Part shown: piece after piece, positions 35,201 to 44,629 of the stretch
How the letters are laid out: the number at the start of each line of letters is the position of its first letter
How positions within the stretch are numbered: position 1 is the first letter of the stretch
NCBI RefSeq assembly: GCF_018604545.1
Contig: NZ_CP075896.1
Coordinates: 2,170,001-2,234,000 of the forward strand
DNA: 64,000 nucleotides
Direction of reading: 5' to 3'
From: Streptomyces koelreuteriae
GTDB lineage: Bacteria; Actinomycetota; Actinomycetes; Streptomycetales; Streptomycetaceae
Made by a program: the position numbers and the translations under genes
The notes under the pieces: model-generated
The model's input: only the letters and a program-made list of their open reading frames with translations
What the model was told of the DNA's origin: nothing
The model's database searches: none

Positions 35201-35918
35201 GGGCGCCCGCCCTGTCGGCGGGCGCGGGCACGCGCGCGTAGGCGTCCGGGCGCTGCAGCCGGGTGGCGTGGCCGAAGGGCCAGACGATCCAGTCGGCGCG
35301 GCCGATCACGCCGCCGACGGGGATCATGCCGCCGCCCGGGGAGCCGAGGTGGTCGCGGGAGTCGCTGGAGTCGGCTCGGTGGTCGCCGAGCACGAACAGG
35401 GTGCCGTCGGGCACCACGACGTCGAAGGGAACCTCGGAGGGGCTGTCCCCGGGGTACAGGAAGCCCGACTCGTCGACCGGCCGGCCGTTCACCTGGATCC
35501 TCCCCTTCTTGTCGCAGCAGACCACGCGGTCCGCTCCCACACCGACAACGCGCTTGATGTAGTCCGCGTGCCCGAAGTACCCCGTCCCGTCGAACACGAC
35601 GATGTCTCCCCGCTGCGGCCGGGCACCGAAACGGTACGCCAACTTATTTACGAGAACCCGGTCCCCGATCCTCAATCCCCGCTCCATGGATCCGCTGGGG
35701 ATCTGGAACGGGCGCAGCACGAACGTACTGAGCAGCAGCAGGAAAATCAGGCATGTGAGCAGGGTCAGAGTGATCCGGCCGCCGGGTACCCAGGCGCTGA
35801 CACGCGACACCAACGCGAAACGCGACCGTTCCTCCGGCGCTCCTGGGTCCGAGGTCTCCTCGGAGTCGGAAGGGCGGGAGGAGCGGTCGCGCTCCGTCGG
35901 CTGTGCTTCGGTGTCCAT
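35193..35918 (-). CDS. sipW: Type I signal peptidase, first of four tandem copies
   Basis: The 241-residue protein has an acidic N-terminus, one span (LTLLTCLIFLLLLSTFVLRPF), catalytic Ser in QIPSGSMERGL, Lys in YIKRVVGVGADR and box E GDHRADSSDSRDH. Unlike its neighbours it lacks an obvious C-terminal span. It overlaps sipX by 8 bp and lies 45 bp after rplS, suggesting that ribosomal protein and export genes are transcribed together. Confidence 0.92.
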   Translation of the reverse strand: MDTEAQPTERDRSSRPSDSEETSDPGAPEERSRFALVSRVSAWVPGGRITLTLLTCLIFLLLLSTFVLRPFQIPSGSMERGLRIGDRVLVNKLAYRFGARPQRGDIVVFDGTGYFGHADYIKRVVGVGADRVVCCDKKGRIQVNGRPVDESGFLYPGDSPSEVPFDVVVPDGTLFVLGDHRADSSDSRDHLGSPGGGMIPVGGVIGRADWIVWPFGHATRLQRPDAYARVPAPADRAGAHG

Positions 35919-35963
35919 CGGAGCCAGATGTTATCCGGCCCCGACGCGAACCCCGGAGAGCGC

Positions 35964-36314
35964 TCAGTTCTCGCGCTTCTCCTTGATCTTCGCGGCCTTG
36001 CCGCGCAGCTCGCGCAGGTAGTACAGCTTGGCGCGGCGGACGTCACCCTTGGTGACGAGCTCGATCTTCTCGACGATCGGGGTGTGCACCGGGAAGGTGC
36101 GCTCGACGCCGACGGAGAAGGAGACCTTGCGGACCGTGAAGGTCTCGCGCACGCCGGAGCCCTGGCGGCGGATCACAACGCCCTTGAACTGCTGCACACG
36201 GGAGCGGTTGCCCTCGATGACGCGCACGTGGACGTTGACGGTGTCACCCGGGCGGAAGGCCGGGACGTCGCTGCGCAGCGACGCGGAGTCGACGGTGTCG
36301 AGCAGGTGAGACAT
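35964..36314 (-). CDS. rplS: 50S ribosomal protein L19
   Basis: The 116-residue protein ([23 protein letters not shown], then [37 protein letters not shown] and the closing [19 protein letters not shown]) is standard L19, found at the 30S-50S interface. The ATG at 36314 matches the known actinobacterial start; a GTG at 36341 would add nine residues. It lies between trmD and the sip cluster. Confidence 0.96.
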   Translation of the reverse strand: MSHLLDTVDSASLRSDVPAFRPGDTVNVHVRVIEGNRSRVQQFKGVVIRRQGSGVRETFTVRKVSFSVGVERTFPVHTPIVEKIELVTKGDVRRAKLYYLRELRGKAAKIKEKREN

Positions 36315-36449
36315 TTCGTCTGCTTTCTTCGCTGATGCCACAGGTCATCAACGGAAACTAGGTGTTTCGGATCTGGGCTGTACGCGTCGGAACGGGCGTC
36401 ATCTCCCCCTGTGGCAGGGGCGCACGCCGGACGGACGCACAACAGCGAG

Positions 36450-37283
36450 CTATTCTTCCACGCCGTCGGTCCTGCGCCAAAATCGGCCGTACGGCTCCCC
36501 CGCCGGGTCCGGTGACCAGCCCAGGATGGAGAGCATCTCGCGGTCCTTCTTGTCGAAGGCCTTCGGGTCGCACCGCTCGATGAGGTCGGGCCGGTGCGCG
36601 GTCGTACGCTTCAGGGCCTCGTCCCGGCGCCAGCGGGCGATCTTCCCGTGGTGGCCGCTGAGCAGCACGTCGGGGATGTCCCGGCCGCGCCACTCGGGCG
36701 GCTTGGTGTAGACGGGCCCCTCCAGCAGGCTCGCCATGGCACCGGGCGCGAAGGAGTCGTCCCGGTGGGACTCGGCGTTGCCGAGGACGCCCGGCAGCAG
36801 TCGCGCCACGGCCTCGGTGACGACGAGGACGGCCGCCTCGCCGCCGGCCAGGACGTAGTCGCCGATGGACACCTCGTACACCGGCATCCGTGTCGCGTAC
36901 TCGTCGACGACCCGCCGGTCGATGCCCTCGTAGCGGGCCGGCGTGAAGATCAGCCAGGGGCGCTCGGAGAGCTGGACGGCGAGTTCCTGGGTGAAGGGGC
37001 GTCCGCTCGGCGTGGGCACGATGAGGGCGGGCTCGCGGGAGCCGGTCTCGTAGCCGTCGGCCAGGACCGAGTCGAGCGCGTCTCCCCAGGGCTCGGTCTT
37101 CATGACCATGCCGGGGCCGCCGCCGTAGGGCGTGTCGTCGACGGTGTTGTGGCGGTCGTAGGTCCAGGACCGCAGGTCGTGCACCTGGACGTCGAGCTGT
37201 CCACGCGCGCGTGCCTTGCCGACGAGGGAGACGTTCAGCGGTTCCAGGTACTCGGGGAAGATCGTGACGACGTCGAGGCGCAT
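36450..37283 (-). CDS. trmD: tRNA (guanine37-N1)-methyltransferase
   Basis: The 277-residue protein has the SPOUT knot with TPYGGGPGMVMKTEP, SPARYEGIDRRVVDEY-like sequence and SIGDYVLAGGEAAVLV, and the tail domain PDVLLSGHHGKIARWR. It methylates G37 of tRNA, preventing frameshifts. Start ATG at 37283 overlaps the rimM stop (ATGA). The standard order rpsP-KH-rimM-trmD-rplS is kept. Confidence 0.96.
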   Translation of the reverse strand: MRLDVVTIFPEYLEPLNVSLVGKARARGQLDVQVHDLRSWTYDRHNTVDDTPYGGGPGMVMKTEPWGDALDSVLADGYETGSREPALIVPTPSGRPFTQELAVQLSERPWLIFTPARYEGIDRRVVDEYATRMPVYEVSIGDYVLAGGEAAVLVVTEAVARLLPGVLGNAESHRDDSFAPGAMASLLEGPVYTKPPEWRGRDIPDVLLSGHHGKIARWRRDEALKRTTAHRPDLIERCDPKAFDKKDREMLSILGWSPDPAGEPYGRFWRRTDGVEE

Positions 37284-37825
37284 CACGACTCGTCCCGGCT
37301 GGAGGCGATCTCGGCGCGGTCGTCGATCAGGCCCGGCGGCGGGGTGATGACGGCCTTCTGCTCCTCGAGGTCGATCTCGGCGACGATCTCCTCGACGAAG
37401 GGGATCAGCACCTCGCTGCCGTCGGGGCGCTCCACGATGAACAGGTCCTGCGAGGGCAGGTGCGAGATCTCCGTGATCCGGCCGACCTCGGTGCCGTCGG
37501 CGGTGACCACATCGAGGTCCATGAGCTGGTGGTCGTAGTACTCGTCCTCGCCCTCGGGCAGTTCCTCCGGGTCGATCTCGGCGATCAGGAGGGTGTTGCG
37601 CAGGGCTTCGGCGCCGGTGCGGTCGCTGACGCCCTCGAAGCGCAGCAGGAGACGGCCGCTGTGGACGCGGCCCGTCTCGATGGTGAGCGGTCCCGTGGCG
37701 GCGGGATCGGTGGCGAGTACGGCGCCGGGCGCGAGCCTGAGCTCCGGCTCGTCGGTACGGACCTCGACGGTGACCTCGCCCTTGATGCCATGGGCACGGC
37801 CGATCCGTGCGACTACCAGCTGCAC
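37283..37825 (-). CDS. rimM: Ribosome maturation factor RimM
   Basis: The 180-residue protein has the N-terminal [23 protein letters not shown] and the C-terminal PRC-barrel [27 protein letters not shown]. It binds S19 and helps assemble the 30S head. The GTG at 37825 has AGGAGAG about nine bases upstream. Its stop overlaps the trmD start. Confidence 0.95.
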   Translation of the reverse strand: MQLVVARIGRAHGIKGEVTVEVRTDEPELRLAPGAVLATDPAATGPLTIETGRVHSGRLLLRFEGVSDRTGAEALRNTLLIAEIDPEELPEGEDEYYDHQLMDLDVVTADGTEVGRITEISHLPSQDLFIVERPDGSEVLIPFVEEIVAEIDLEEQKAVITPPPGLIDDRAEIASSRDES

Positions 37826-37907
37826 GTGTCCAACTCTCCTGTCATACGACTGCGGGCCGGGGACGGCCCTGTGGGCCCTCCCCGGCCCGAGCCGGTTGCG
37901 ATAAGCG

Positions 37908-38147
37908 TCAGCGGACGTGGTCCACGTCGACGAGGTCGACGCGGACACCGCGACCGCCGATGGCGCCCACGACGGTGCGCAGGGCGCGTGCGGTGCGGCC
38001 GTTGCGGCCGATCACCTTGCCGAGGTCGTCCGGGTGCACCCGGACCTCGAGTACCCGCCCGCGGCGCAGGTTGCGCGAGGCGACCTGCACATCGTCAGGG
38101 TTGTCGACGATGCCCTTCACGAGGTGCTCGAGAGCCTCCTCGAGCAT
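37908..38147 (-). CDS. KH-domain RNA-binding protein (KhpA-like)
   Basis: The 79-residue protein is a single type II KH domain with [20 protein letters not shown], the GxxG loop being IGRNG. Start and spacing (2 bp after rpsP) fit the conserved rpsP-khpA pair. Such proteins bind RNA with KhpB/Jag and affect cell growth in other Gram-positives. Confidence 0.93.
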   Translation of the reverse strand: MLEEALEHLVKGIVDNPDDVQVASRNLRRGRVLEVRVHPDDLGKVIGRNGRTARALRTVVGAIGGRGVRVDLVDVDHVR

Positions 38148-38149
38148 GC

Positions 38150-38569
38150 TCAGGCCTCGGTCGACGCGGACTCAGCGGCCGCCTCGTCCTTCTTCTCAGC
38201 CTTCTTCTTCTGGGTGATGGCCTCACCCTTGCCCTCGTCCTCGCCACCAAGGGCCTCGAACGACGGGCGGGCCGACTTCTCGGCGGCCTGCAGCAGCGGA
38301 GCCGGGGCGGGCTCGCCCTTGTACTTCTGCCAGTCGCCGGTCTTCTTGAGGATGGCGAGCACGGGCTCGGTCGGCTGCGCGCCGACACCCAGCCAGTACG
38401 CCACACGCTCGGCGTCGACCTCGATCACCGACGGGTTGTACGTCGGGTGGTACTTGCCGATCTCCTCGATCGCACGGCCGTCACGGCGGGTGCGGGAGTC
38501 GGCGACGACGATGCGGTAGTGAGGCGAACGGATCTTGCCCAGACGCTTCAGCTTGATCTTGACTGCCAC
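38150..38569 (-). CDS. rpsP: 30S ribosomal protein S16
   Basis: The 139-residue protein begins [39 protein letters not shown] and keeps the S16 core to about residue 85. A Lys/Glu/Ala tail of some 40 residues follows, typical of actinobacteria. The GTG at 38569 is preceded by AGGAG ten bases upstream. Confidence 0.96.
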   Translation of the reverse strand: MAVKIKLKRLGKIRSPHYRIVVADSRTRRDGRAIEEIGKYHPTYNPSVIEVDAERVAYWLGVGAQPTEPVLAILKKTGDWQKYKGEPAPAPLLQAAEKSARPSFEALGGEDEGKGEAITQKKKAEKKDEAAAESASTEA

Positions 38570-38853
38570 GGGAGTGGATTCTCCTGGTTTTGACGTGGTT
38601 GGGCACGGCGAGAGAAGCCGCGTGGGGTTGCGGTACCCGAGTGCCCGATGGACGCGTCAGCCGGAGGAGAGAGGGGTCCTGTGCGACTGTCGAGTACAGC
38701 TAGCCATTGTGCCACACCCCGCCGGGCGGCTTTGCCGGGGGTGCGCCGCTCCCCGGGCATGCCGGGCCGGCACCCGGCGCGGAGGTGAGATGCGTCGGGT
38801 GCACACCCCGGCGGCGCGTCTCGACCGGCAGCCACGAGATGCCGGTGCAGACG

Positions 38854-39462
38854 TCAGCCAGCCACCGCTCCCGCCCCCACGACGTCCGGGATGCGGAACG
38901 GCTTGCCGCAGCCGCCGCAGACGATCGGCGCCTGGGCGAGTACGGACGGCACCACGCGGACGTTGCGACCGCAGTCGCAGACCGCCTTGACGCGTACGCC
39001 GCCACCGGAGGAGCCATGGCGCGCGGCCGGGCCCCGGAAGGTGCGGGAGGTGTCGGAGGAGGTCGCGGCCGTGTGGGCCTTCAGGGCGCGCTGGAGGCGT
39101 TCCATCGTCGGGCGGTAGCGGCGCTTCGCCTCGGGGGTGAGCGTGACCAGGGAGAAACCGCTGCTGGGATGCGGTTCCTCGGGGTGGTCCAGGCCCAGCT
39201 CCTCGGCGATCGCGAGGAATCTGCGGTTGTGGTAGCGGCCGGCACGGGAGGTGTCGCGGACGCCGCGCGAGGCGGCGATGCCATGGACTGCCTCATGGAG
39301 CAGTCGCTCGAAGGAGAGCTCGTGACCGCACGCGGACGACGACTCCCCGATCAGGGACTCTGGCGCGGCAAGGTCGGGCAACTCGGGGTGGTACCGCTGA
39401 ATGTCGGCCCACGCCTGTGCCAGCTCTGCGGCGAGAACAGGTGGTGTCTGTGTCGTGCTCAC
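38854..39462 (-). CDS. SprT-like zinc metallopeptidase-domain protein
   Basis: The 202-residue protein carries HEAVH (HExxH) in FERLLHEAVHGIAASRG and a C-terminal zinc ribbon-like region with paired Cys (CDCGRNVRVV and CGGCGKPF). This layout resembles SprT/Spartan-like proteins, some of which cut DNA-protein crosslinks. GTG at 39462 lacks a strong site. It is 284 bp upstream of rpsP. Substrate unknown. Confidence 0.8.
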   Translation of the reverse strand: MSTTQTPPVLAAELAQAWADIQRYHPELPDLAAPESLIGESSSACGHELSFERLLHEAVHGIAASRGVRDTSRAGRYHNRRFLAIAEELGLDHPEEPHPSSGFSLVTLTPEAKRRYRPTMERLQRALKAHTAATSSDTSRTFRGPAARHGSSGGGVRVKAVCDCGRNVRVVPSVLAQAPIVCGGCGKPFRIPDVVGAGAVAG

Positions 39463-39711
39463 GTAATGACAACGAGCCGGGGGGCCACAGTGTTCCGATT
39501 CCGGGCCATCCCAAATAATTTGCACGTACCCGTCAGTTGCCTCTGATGCGTCCCGACGAGGGCGCCTGCGCTGATCTGTGGAGAAGCCTCGCAGCTCACC
39601 ACAAGGTGGTGCGTAGTTCCGCGTACGCCCCGGCGCGTAGATCAGGTCCACGCGCCGGGGAGCCAGAGGTCCGCGCGCACGCAAGAGGCGTTTCGGCCGC
39701 CTTCGTCCCGA

Positions 39712-41127
39712 TCAGTAAGCGCGTGCCACGACGGCGACGTTACCGGGTGCGTCGTCGGCGTCCGGCACCGACCCGTCCTCCGCGACCAGACACCGTACGG
39801 TCGCCGCGTGATCGGCGAGCTTGGACTCGCCCTCCTCGCCGAGCACGGCCCAGGGGATACGCGCCCAGCCGCCGGCGGTGGCCGCCTCGACGGCCTCCTC
39901 GAAGGTGGAGACCTCGGTCGTACGGGACTCGCGGCGCTCGCGGGACTGCTTCAGCAGCAGTGCCTGGTCCTCCTCCAGGATCTCGGGCAGCAGCGACACC
40001 AGGGAGTCCAGGGACACCGGCTCCTTGCCGCCCGGGATGCGGCGGGCCAGCATCGCCGTGCCGTTCTCCAGATCGCGCGGTCCGACCTCGATGCGCACCG
40101 GGACGCCCTTGAGCTCCCAGTCGACGGCGCGGCGGCCGAAGGGGGTGTCGGTGCGGTCGTCGACCTGGACGCGGACACCGGCCGCCTTCAGCCGGTCGCC
40201 GAGCTCGCGGACCTTGGCCAGAACCGCCTCGTCGCCCTTGATCGCGAGCACCACGGCCTGGATCTGCGCGAGCCGCGGCGGGACCCGCAGGCCGTTGTCG
40301 TCGCCGTGCATCATCACCAGGGCGCCGATCATGCGGGTGGTGGAGCCCCAGGAGGTCTGCCAGACCAGTTCCTGCTTGCCGTCCTTGGACAGGTACCGGG
40401 TGTTGAAGGCCTTCGCGAAGTTCTGGCCCAGCTCATGGCTGGTGGCCATCTGGAGGGCCTTGCCGTCGCCCATCATGCCTTCGAGCGTGAGGGTGTTGAC
40501 CGCTCCGGCGAACCGTTCCTTGACCGTCTTGCGGCCCGGGACGACGTCCATCGCGAGGACGTTGAGCATGAAGTCCTCGTAGACCTGCCGGTGGATGTGC
40601 GCGGCGAAGTCGCGCGCCTCCTCGTAGGTGGCGTGTGCGGTGTGGCCCTCCTGCCAGAGGAACTCGGAGGTGCGCAGGAACAGGCGGGGCCGCAGTTCCC
40701 AGCGCACGACGTTCGCCCACTGGTTGATGAGCAGCGGCAGGTCGCGGTAGCTCTGCACCCACTTCGAGAAGTAGTCGTTGATGATCATCTCGGAGGTGGG
40801 CCGGACCACGGCGGGCTCTTCGAGTTCCTTGCCGCCGCCGTGGGTGACCACGGCCAGCTCGGGCGCGAAGCCCTCGACGTGGTCCGCTTCCCTGGCCAGG
40901 TACGACTGGGGGATCAGCAGCGGGAAGTACGCGTTCTGGGTGCCCGTCTCCTTGATGCGGGCGTCCATCTCGGACTGCATCCGCTCCCACAGCCCGTACC
41001 CGTACGGTCGGATGACCATGGTGCCGCGCACCGGACCGTTGTCGGCGAGTTCCGCCTTGGTGATCAAGTCCTGGTACCAGCGCGGGAAATCGTCCGCCCT
41101 GGGAGTGAGTACGGGTGCCTTGGCCAT
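39712..41127 (-). CDS. proS: Prolyl-tRNA synthetase, archaeal/eukaryal-type
   Basis: The 471-residue protein has class II motifs VVRPTSEMIIN and FLRTSEFLWQEGHTAHATYEEA. The last is the archaeal/eukaryal ProRS form, in contrast to the longer bacterial type that carries an editing insertion. The C-terminal region matches the anticodon-binding and zinc-like domain (PGGKEPVSLDSLVSLLPEILEEDQ). It charges tRNA-Pro. Streptomyces usually has a bacterial-type proS elsewhere, so this may be a second, perhaps inhibitor-tolerant copy. ATG at 41127. Confidence 0.93.
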   Translation of the reverse strand: MAKAPVLTPRADDFPRWYQDLITKAELADNGPVRGTMVIRPYGYGLWERMQSEMDARIKETGTQNAYFPLLIPQSYLAREADHVEGFAPELAVVTHGGGKELEEPAVVRPTSEMIINDYFSKWVQSYRDLPLLINQWANVVRWELRPRLFLRTSEFLWQEGHTAHATYEEARDFAAHIHRQVYEDFMLNVLAMDVVPGRKTVKERFAGAVNTLTLEGMMGDGKALQMATSHELGQNFAKAFNTRYLSKDGKQELVWQTSWGSTTRMIGALVMMHGDDNGLRVPPRLAQIQAVVLAIKGDEAVLAKVRELGDRLKAAGVRVQVDDRTDTPFGRRAVDWELKGVPVRIEVGPRDLENGTAMLARRIPGGKEPVSLDSLVSLLPEILEEDQALLLKQSRERRESRTTEVSTFEEAVEAATAGGWARIPWAVLGEEGESKLADHAATVRCLVAEDGSVPDADDAPGNVAVVARAY

Positions 41128-41326
41128 GGCGAGATGGTACGGGCCCAAGTTGCCGGAATGTGAAATCTCGCCATAGGCACATGACAACTCACATGCCCGG
41201 GCGCATTCCACTGGACGACAGGTCGAGGGGGGAGTTTCCTGGCATACGGGGGTAGTGCGAGCGCACTGTCACGGGGGCCATGGAATCGGGCAAGAGGCAA
41301 CTCTCGGCGGATTGGGGCGCTTACTT

Positions 41327-42181
41327 ATGACACCTACGCTCGTGCGGCAGCACCTGCCTCACGCGGGGGCCGCACCCCGCGTGGACCTGCGTGCACGCGC
41401 GCGTGACTGGTCCGAGATCCAGGAGCGGATGCTCGTACCGCTCTACGAGGCCGTCCACGAGCGACTGGACGTGGGTCCCGCCACGCGGCTGCTCGGCCTC
41501 GGCTGCGGCTCCGGGCTCGCCCTGCTGATGGCCGCCGCCCGGGGAGCCGCGGTCACCGGTGTCGACTCCTCCCCCGAAAGAATGACCTTCGCGCGGGAGC
41601 GGCTGCGGCCCGAGGCGTGGGGCACGCGCGCGCGTGCCGAGGCCCGGCTGGTCGAGGGCTCGCCCCGGGACGCGGAGGTGCCGGCTGCTCCGGCGTACAC
41701 CCTGGTGACCGCCTTCGAGCCGATCGGGTGCCTGGCGGGCGACTCGGAGGGGATGAGCGAGCTGCTCGCGGAGGCGACGCCGCTCGCCGAGCGCGGTGCG
41801 GCCGTGGTGCTGGCCGGCTGGGGGCCTCCGGAGCGGTGCGCCACGACGTCCGTGCTGCGGGTCGCCACGAAGCTGGCGGAGCCGCTGCGCAACACGGGCA
41901 GTTGGCGTCCCGCCCTCCGTGACGACCTGGAGGACGTCGCCCAGCGGGCCGGGCTCAAGCCGGACGGATCCGGGCGGGTGGCGTGCCCCTTCGGCTACGC
42001 GGACGTGGACAGCGCGGTGCGCGGGCTCAAGTCGACGGGGCTGTTCGACGCGGCCATGACCGCGACCGATCAGGTGCAGGTCGACAAGGAGCTGACCGAG
42101 GCACTGCATCCGCATCAGCGGCAGGACGGGACCGTGTGGATGCCCAATGTGTTCCGGTATCTGATCGCCCGGGTTCCATAA
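41327..42181 (+). CDS. SAM-dependent class I methyltransferase
   Basis: The 284-residue protein has the glycine-rich motif I LLGLGCGSGLALLMAAARG and the acidic motif II end VTGVDSSPERM. The rest of the Rossmann domain and a variable C-terminal part follow. No substrate-specific motif was recognised. ATG at 41327 lies ~200 bp from the divergent proS. A GGGG tract is upstream, but ribosome-binding is weak. Confidence 0.8.
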   Translation: MTPTLVRQHLPHAGAAPRVDLRARARDWSEIQERMLVPLYEAVHERLDVGPATRLLGLGCGSGLALLMAAARGAAVTGVDSSPERMTFARERLRPEAWGTRARAEARLVEGSPRDAEVPAAPAYTLVTAFEPIGCLAGDSEGMSELLAEATPLAERGAAVVLAGWGPPERCATTSVLRVATKLAEPLRNTGSWRPALRDDLEDVAQRAGLKPDGSGRVACPFGYADVDSAVRGLKSTGLFDAAMTATDQVQVDKELTEALHPHQRQDGTVWMPNVFRYLIARVP

Positions 42182-42320
42182 AGATCGCAGTTTCTCCGGT
42201 GCAGGTGTGAATGGTGTGAAGAAAGCGCGGTGCGGTGCTTCTGGCGGCCTCAAGTGGATCTTGAGCGCTTAATCTGATCCACCGCTCGGGGGATCTACAC
42301 ATCTGCATACAGGAGCTGCT

Positions 42321-42923
42321 TTGCCGCACCACACGACCGCGCTGCGTCTCGTCGCGCCCGTCGCCGTTCTCGCCCTGTCTCTCACCGCCTGCGGAGGCGG
42401 CGACGACAACGCCGACGCGAAGAGCCCGGCCACCGGGAAGGCCAAGGTCTCCCCCTCGCCGGAGCCGACGTCCGGCGGCGAGATGGGCAGCGGCGAGAGC
42501 GCCACGGGCAAGGTCGACGAGGACCCGGGCAAGGTCACCTACGAGATCCTGGCGCAGAAGGTCGAGGTGGGCACCGAGGCCGAGGCCGCCAAGGCCGTCT
42601 CGGAACCGAGCAAGGTCAAGGGCAAGGTGCTGGCCACCGCGTACCTGAAGTACACCCACAAGAGCGGCCCCGCCCTCACCGACGGATCCGACGTGCACGA
42701 CAGCACCACCCTCTCCGCGGACGGGCAGCGCGGCAGCGTCCTCATCGGCGCGGCCGAGGACGCCGCGGGCTGCGAGGACCCCTACGACGTCGACAGCTGG
42801 AAGCAGGGCGAGAGCCACGTCTTCTGCGAGACCTACGTGATCCCGGCGAACGCCAAGAGCGTCGAGGTCAACTGGTCCGAGGAGGACGGCGAGCCCTTCG
42901 TCTGGAAGTTCCCCAACGCCTGA
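42321..42923 (+). CDS. Putative secreted lipoprotein
   Basis: The 200-residue protein begins with a TTG start, AGGAG five bases before it. A lipoprotein signal ends with lipobox LTAC and a Gly-rich run (GGGDD). A charged linker precedes a conserved-looking C-terminal domain with two Cys (AAGCEDPYDVDSW and VFCETYVIP), which may form a disulfide. No family was recognised. It is 140 bp after the methyltransferase gene. Function unknown. Confidence 0.72.
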   Translation: MPHHTTALRLVAPVAVLALSLTACGGGDDNADAKSPATGKAKVSPSPEPTSGGEMGSGESATGKVDEDPGKVTYEILAQKVEVGTEAEAAKAVSEPSKVKGKVLATAYLKYTHKSGPALTDGSDVHDSTTLSADGQRGSVLIGAAEDAAGCEDPYDVDSWKQGESHVFCETYVIPANAKSVEVNWSEEDGEPFVWKFPNA

Positions 42924-42938
42924 CCTGACCGCAACGCC

Positions 42939-42973
42939 AGAGGGCGCCCCCTTCTCGGAAGGGGGCGCCCTCT
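42939..42973. terminator. Bidirectional terminator between lipoprotein gene and ffh
   Basis: A 15-bp perfect stem (AGAGGGCGCCCCCTT / AAGGGGGCGCCCTCT) with a 5-base loop separates two convergent genes. Confidence 0.85.
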
Positions 42974-42997
42974 GTGTCGTTCGTGCGGGAGGGGCCG

Positions 42998-44548
42998 TCA
43001 GCCCATGAACTTCTTGAACTCGTCGGGGAGCTCGAAGTCCTTGCCGCCCTGCTGCGGCAGCCCGAAGGCGCCGCCGCCCTCGGCCGCAGCGGCCCGGCGG
43101 GCGGCCTCCTCCTGCTCCTGCTGCTTGCGCTTCATCGGGTTGCCGGAGCGCTGCTTGCCCTTGGCCTGCTTCTGCTTCTTCTTCGTCCGGCCGGGACCGC
43201 CGCCCATGCCCGGCATGCCGGGCATCCCGGGCATGCCGCCGCCCTGGGCCATGCGGGACATCATCTTGCGGGCCTCGAAGAAGCGCTCGACCAGGTTCTT
43301 CACCGCGCTGACGTCGACACCGGAACCCCGCGCGATACGGGCGCGGCGCGAGCCGTTGATGATCGTCGGCTCCTGGCGCTCGGCCGGGGTCATCGACTTG
43401 ATGATGGCGGCCGTACGGTCGACGTCGCGCTCGTCGAGGTTCTGGATCTGGTCCTTCATCTGGCCCATGCCCGGGAGCATGCCGAGCAGCTTGGAGATGG
43501 AGCCCATCTTCCGGACCTGCTCCATCTGGGCCAGGAAGTCGTCCAGGGTGAAGTCCTGGCCCTTCTTGGACGCCAGCTTGGAGGCCATCTTCTCGGCCTC
43601 TTCCTGGCTGAACGTCTTCTCCGCCTGCTCGATCAGGGTGAGCAGGTCACCCATGTCGAGGATGCGGGAGGCCATCCGGTCAGGGTGGAAGGCGTCGAAG
43701 TCGTCGAGCTTCTCGCCGTTCGACGCGAACATGATCGGCTTGCCGGTGATCTGCCGGATCGACAGGGCCGCACCACCGCGGGCGTCACCGTCGAGCTTGG
43801 AGAGCACCACGCCGTCGAAGCCGACGCCGTCGCGGAAGGCCTCGGCGGTGTTGACCGCGTCCTGGCCGATCATCGCGTCGACGACGAACAGGATCTCCTC
43901 GGGGCTGACCGCGTCCCGGATGTCGGCGGCCTGCTGCATCATCTCCTGGTCGATGCCCAGGCGGCCGGCGGTGTCCACGATCACGATGTCGTGGACCTTG
44001 GACTTGGCGTGCTCGATGGAGTCCTTGGCGACCTTGACCGGGTCGCCGACGCCGTTGCCCGGCTCCGGGGCGTAGATGCCTACGCCCGCGCGCTGGGCGA
44101 CGACGCTGAGCTGGTTCACGGCGTTCGGGCGCTGGAGGTCACAGGCGACCAGCAGCGGCGAGTGGCCCTGCTCCTTCAGCCAGCGGCCCAGCTTGCCCGC
44201 GAGGGTGGTCTTACCGGCACCCTGCAGACCCGCCAGCATGATCACGGTGGGCGGCTGCTTGGCGAAGCGCAGGCGCCGGGTCTCGCCGCCGAGGATGGTG
44301 ACGAGTTCCTCGTTGACGATCTTGAGGACCTGCTGGGCGGGGTTCAGCGCCTTGCTGACCTCGGCACCGAGGGCGCGCTCCTTGACGTTCTTGATGAACG
44401 TCCGGACGACCGGCAGCGCCACGTCCGCCTCGAGGAGGGCGATCCGGATGTCCCGGGCCGTGGCGTCGATGTCCGCTTCGCTGAGACGCCCCTTGCCGCG
44501 CAGGTTCTTGAAGGTCGCTGAGAGGCGATCGGAAAGAGTATCGAACAC
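42998..44548 (-). CDS. ffh: Signal recognition particle protein Ffh
   Basis: The 516-residue protein has the SRP54 N domain and GTPase motifs GLQGAGKTTLAGKLG, DTAGRLGID and SKLDGDARGG. The Met-rich M domain follows, with MPGMPGMPGMGGG near the C-terminus. It binds 4.5S RNA and signal sequences and docks at FtsY. GTG start at 44548. Confidence 0.97.
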   Translation of the reverse strand: MFDTLSDRLSATFKNLRGKGRLSEADIDATARDIRIALLEADVALPVVRTFIKNVKERALGAEVSKALNPAQQVLKIVNEELVTILGGETRRLRFAKQPPTVIMLAGLQGAGKTTLAGKLGRWLKEQGHSPLLVACDLQRPNAVNQLSVVAQRAGVGIYAPEPGNGVGDPVKVAKDSIEHAKSKVHDIVIVDTAGRLGIDQEMMQQAADIRDAVSPEEILFVVDAMIGQDAVNTAEAFRDGVGFDGVVLSKLDGDARGGAALSIRQITGKPIMFASNGEKLDDFDAFHPDRMASRILDMGDLLTLIEQAEKTFSQEEAEKMASKLASKKGQDFTLDDFLAQMEQVRKMGSISKLLGMLPGMGQMKDQIQNLDERDVDRTAAIIKSMTPAERQEPTIINGSRRARIARGSGVDVSAVKNLVERFFEARKMMSRMAQGGGMPGMPGMPGMGGGPGRTKKKQKQAKGKQRSGNPMKRKQQEQEEAARRAAAAEGGGAFGLPQQGGKDFELPDEFKKFMG

Positions 44549-44629
44549 GGCGCTCGCGGTCCTCAGGGTTGGTGGCTACAGGGAATCGCCCTCCAGGGTA
44601 TCCCGGCGTGACAAGTCGCCGGGTCGGCC

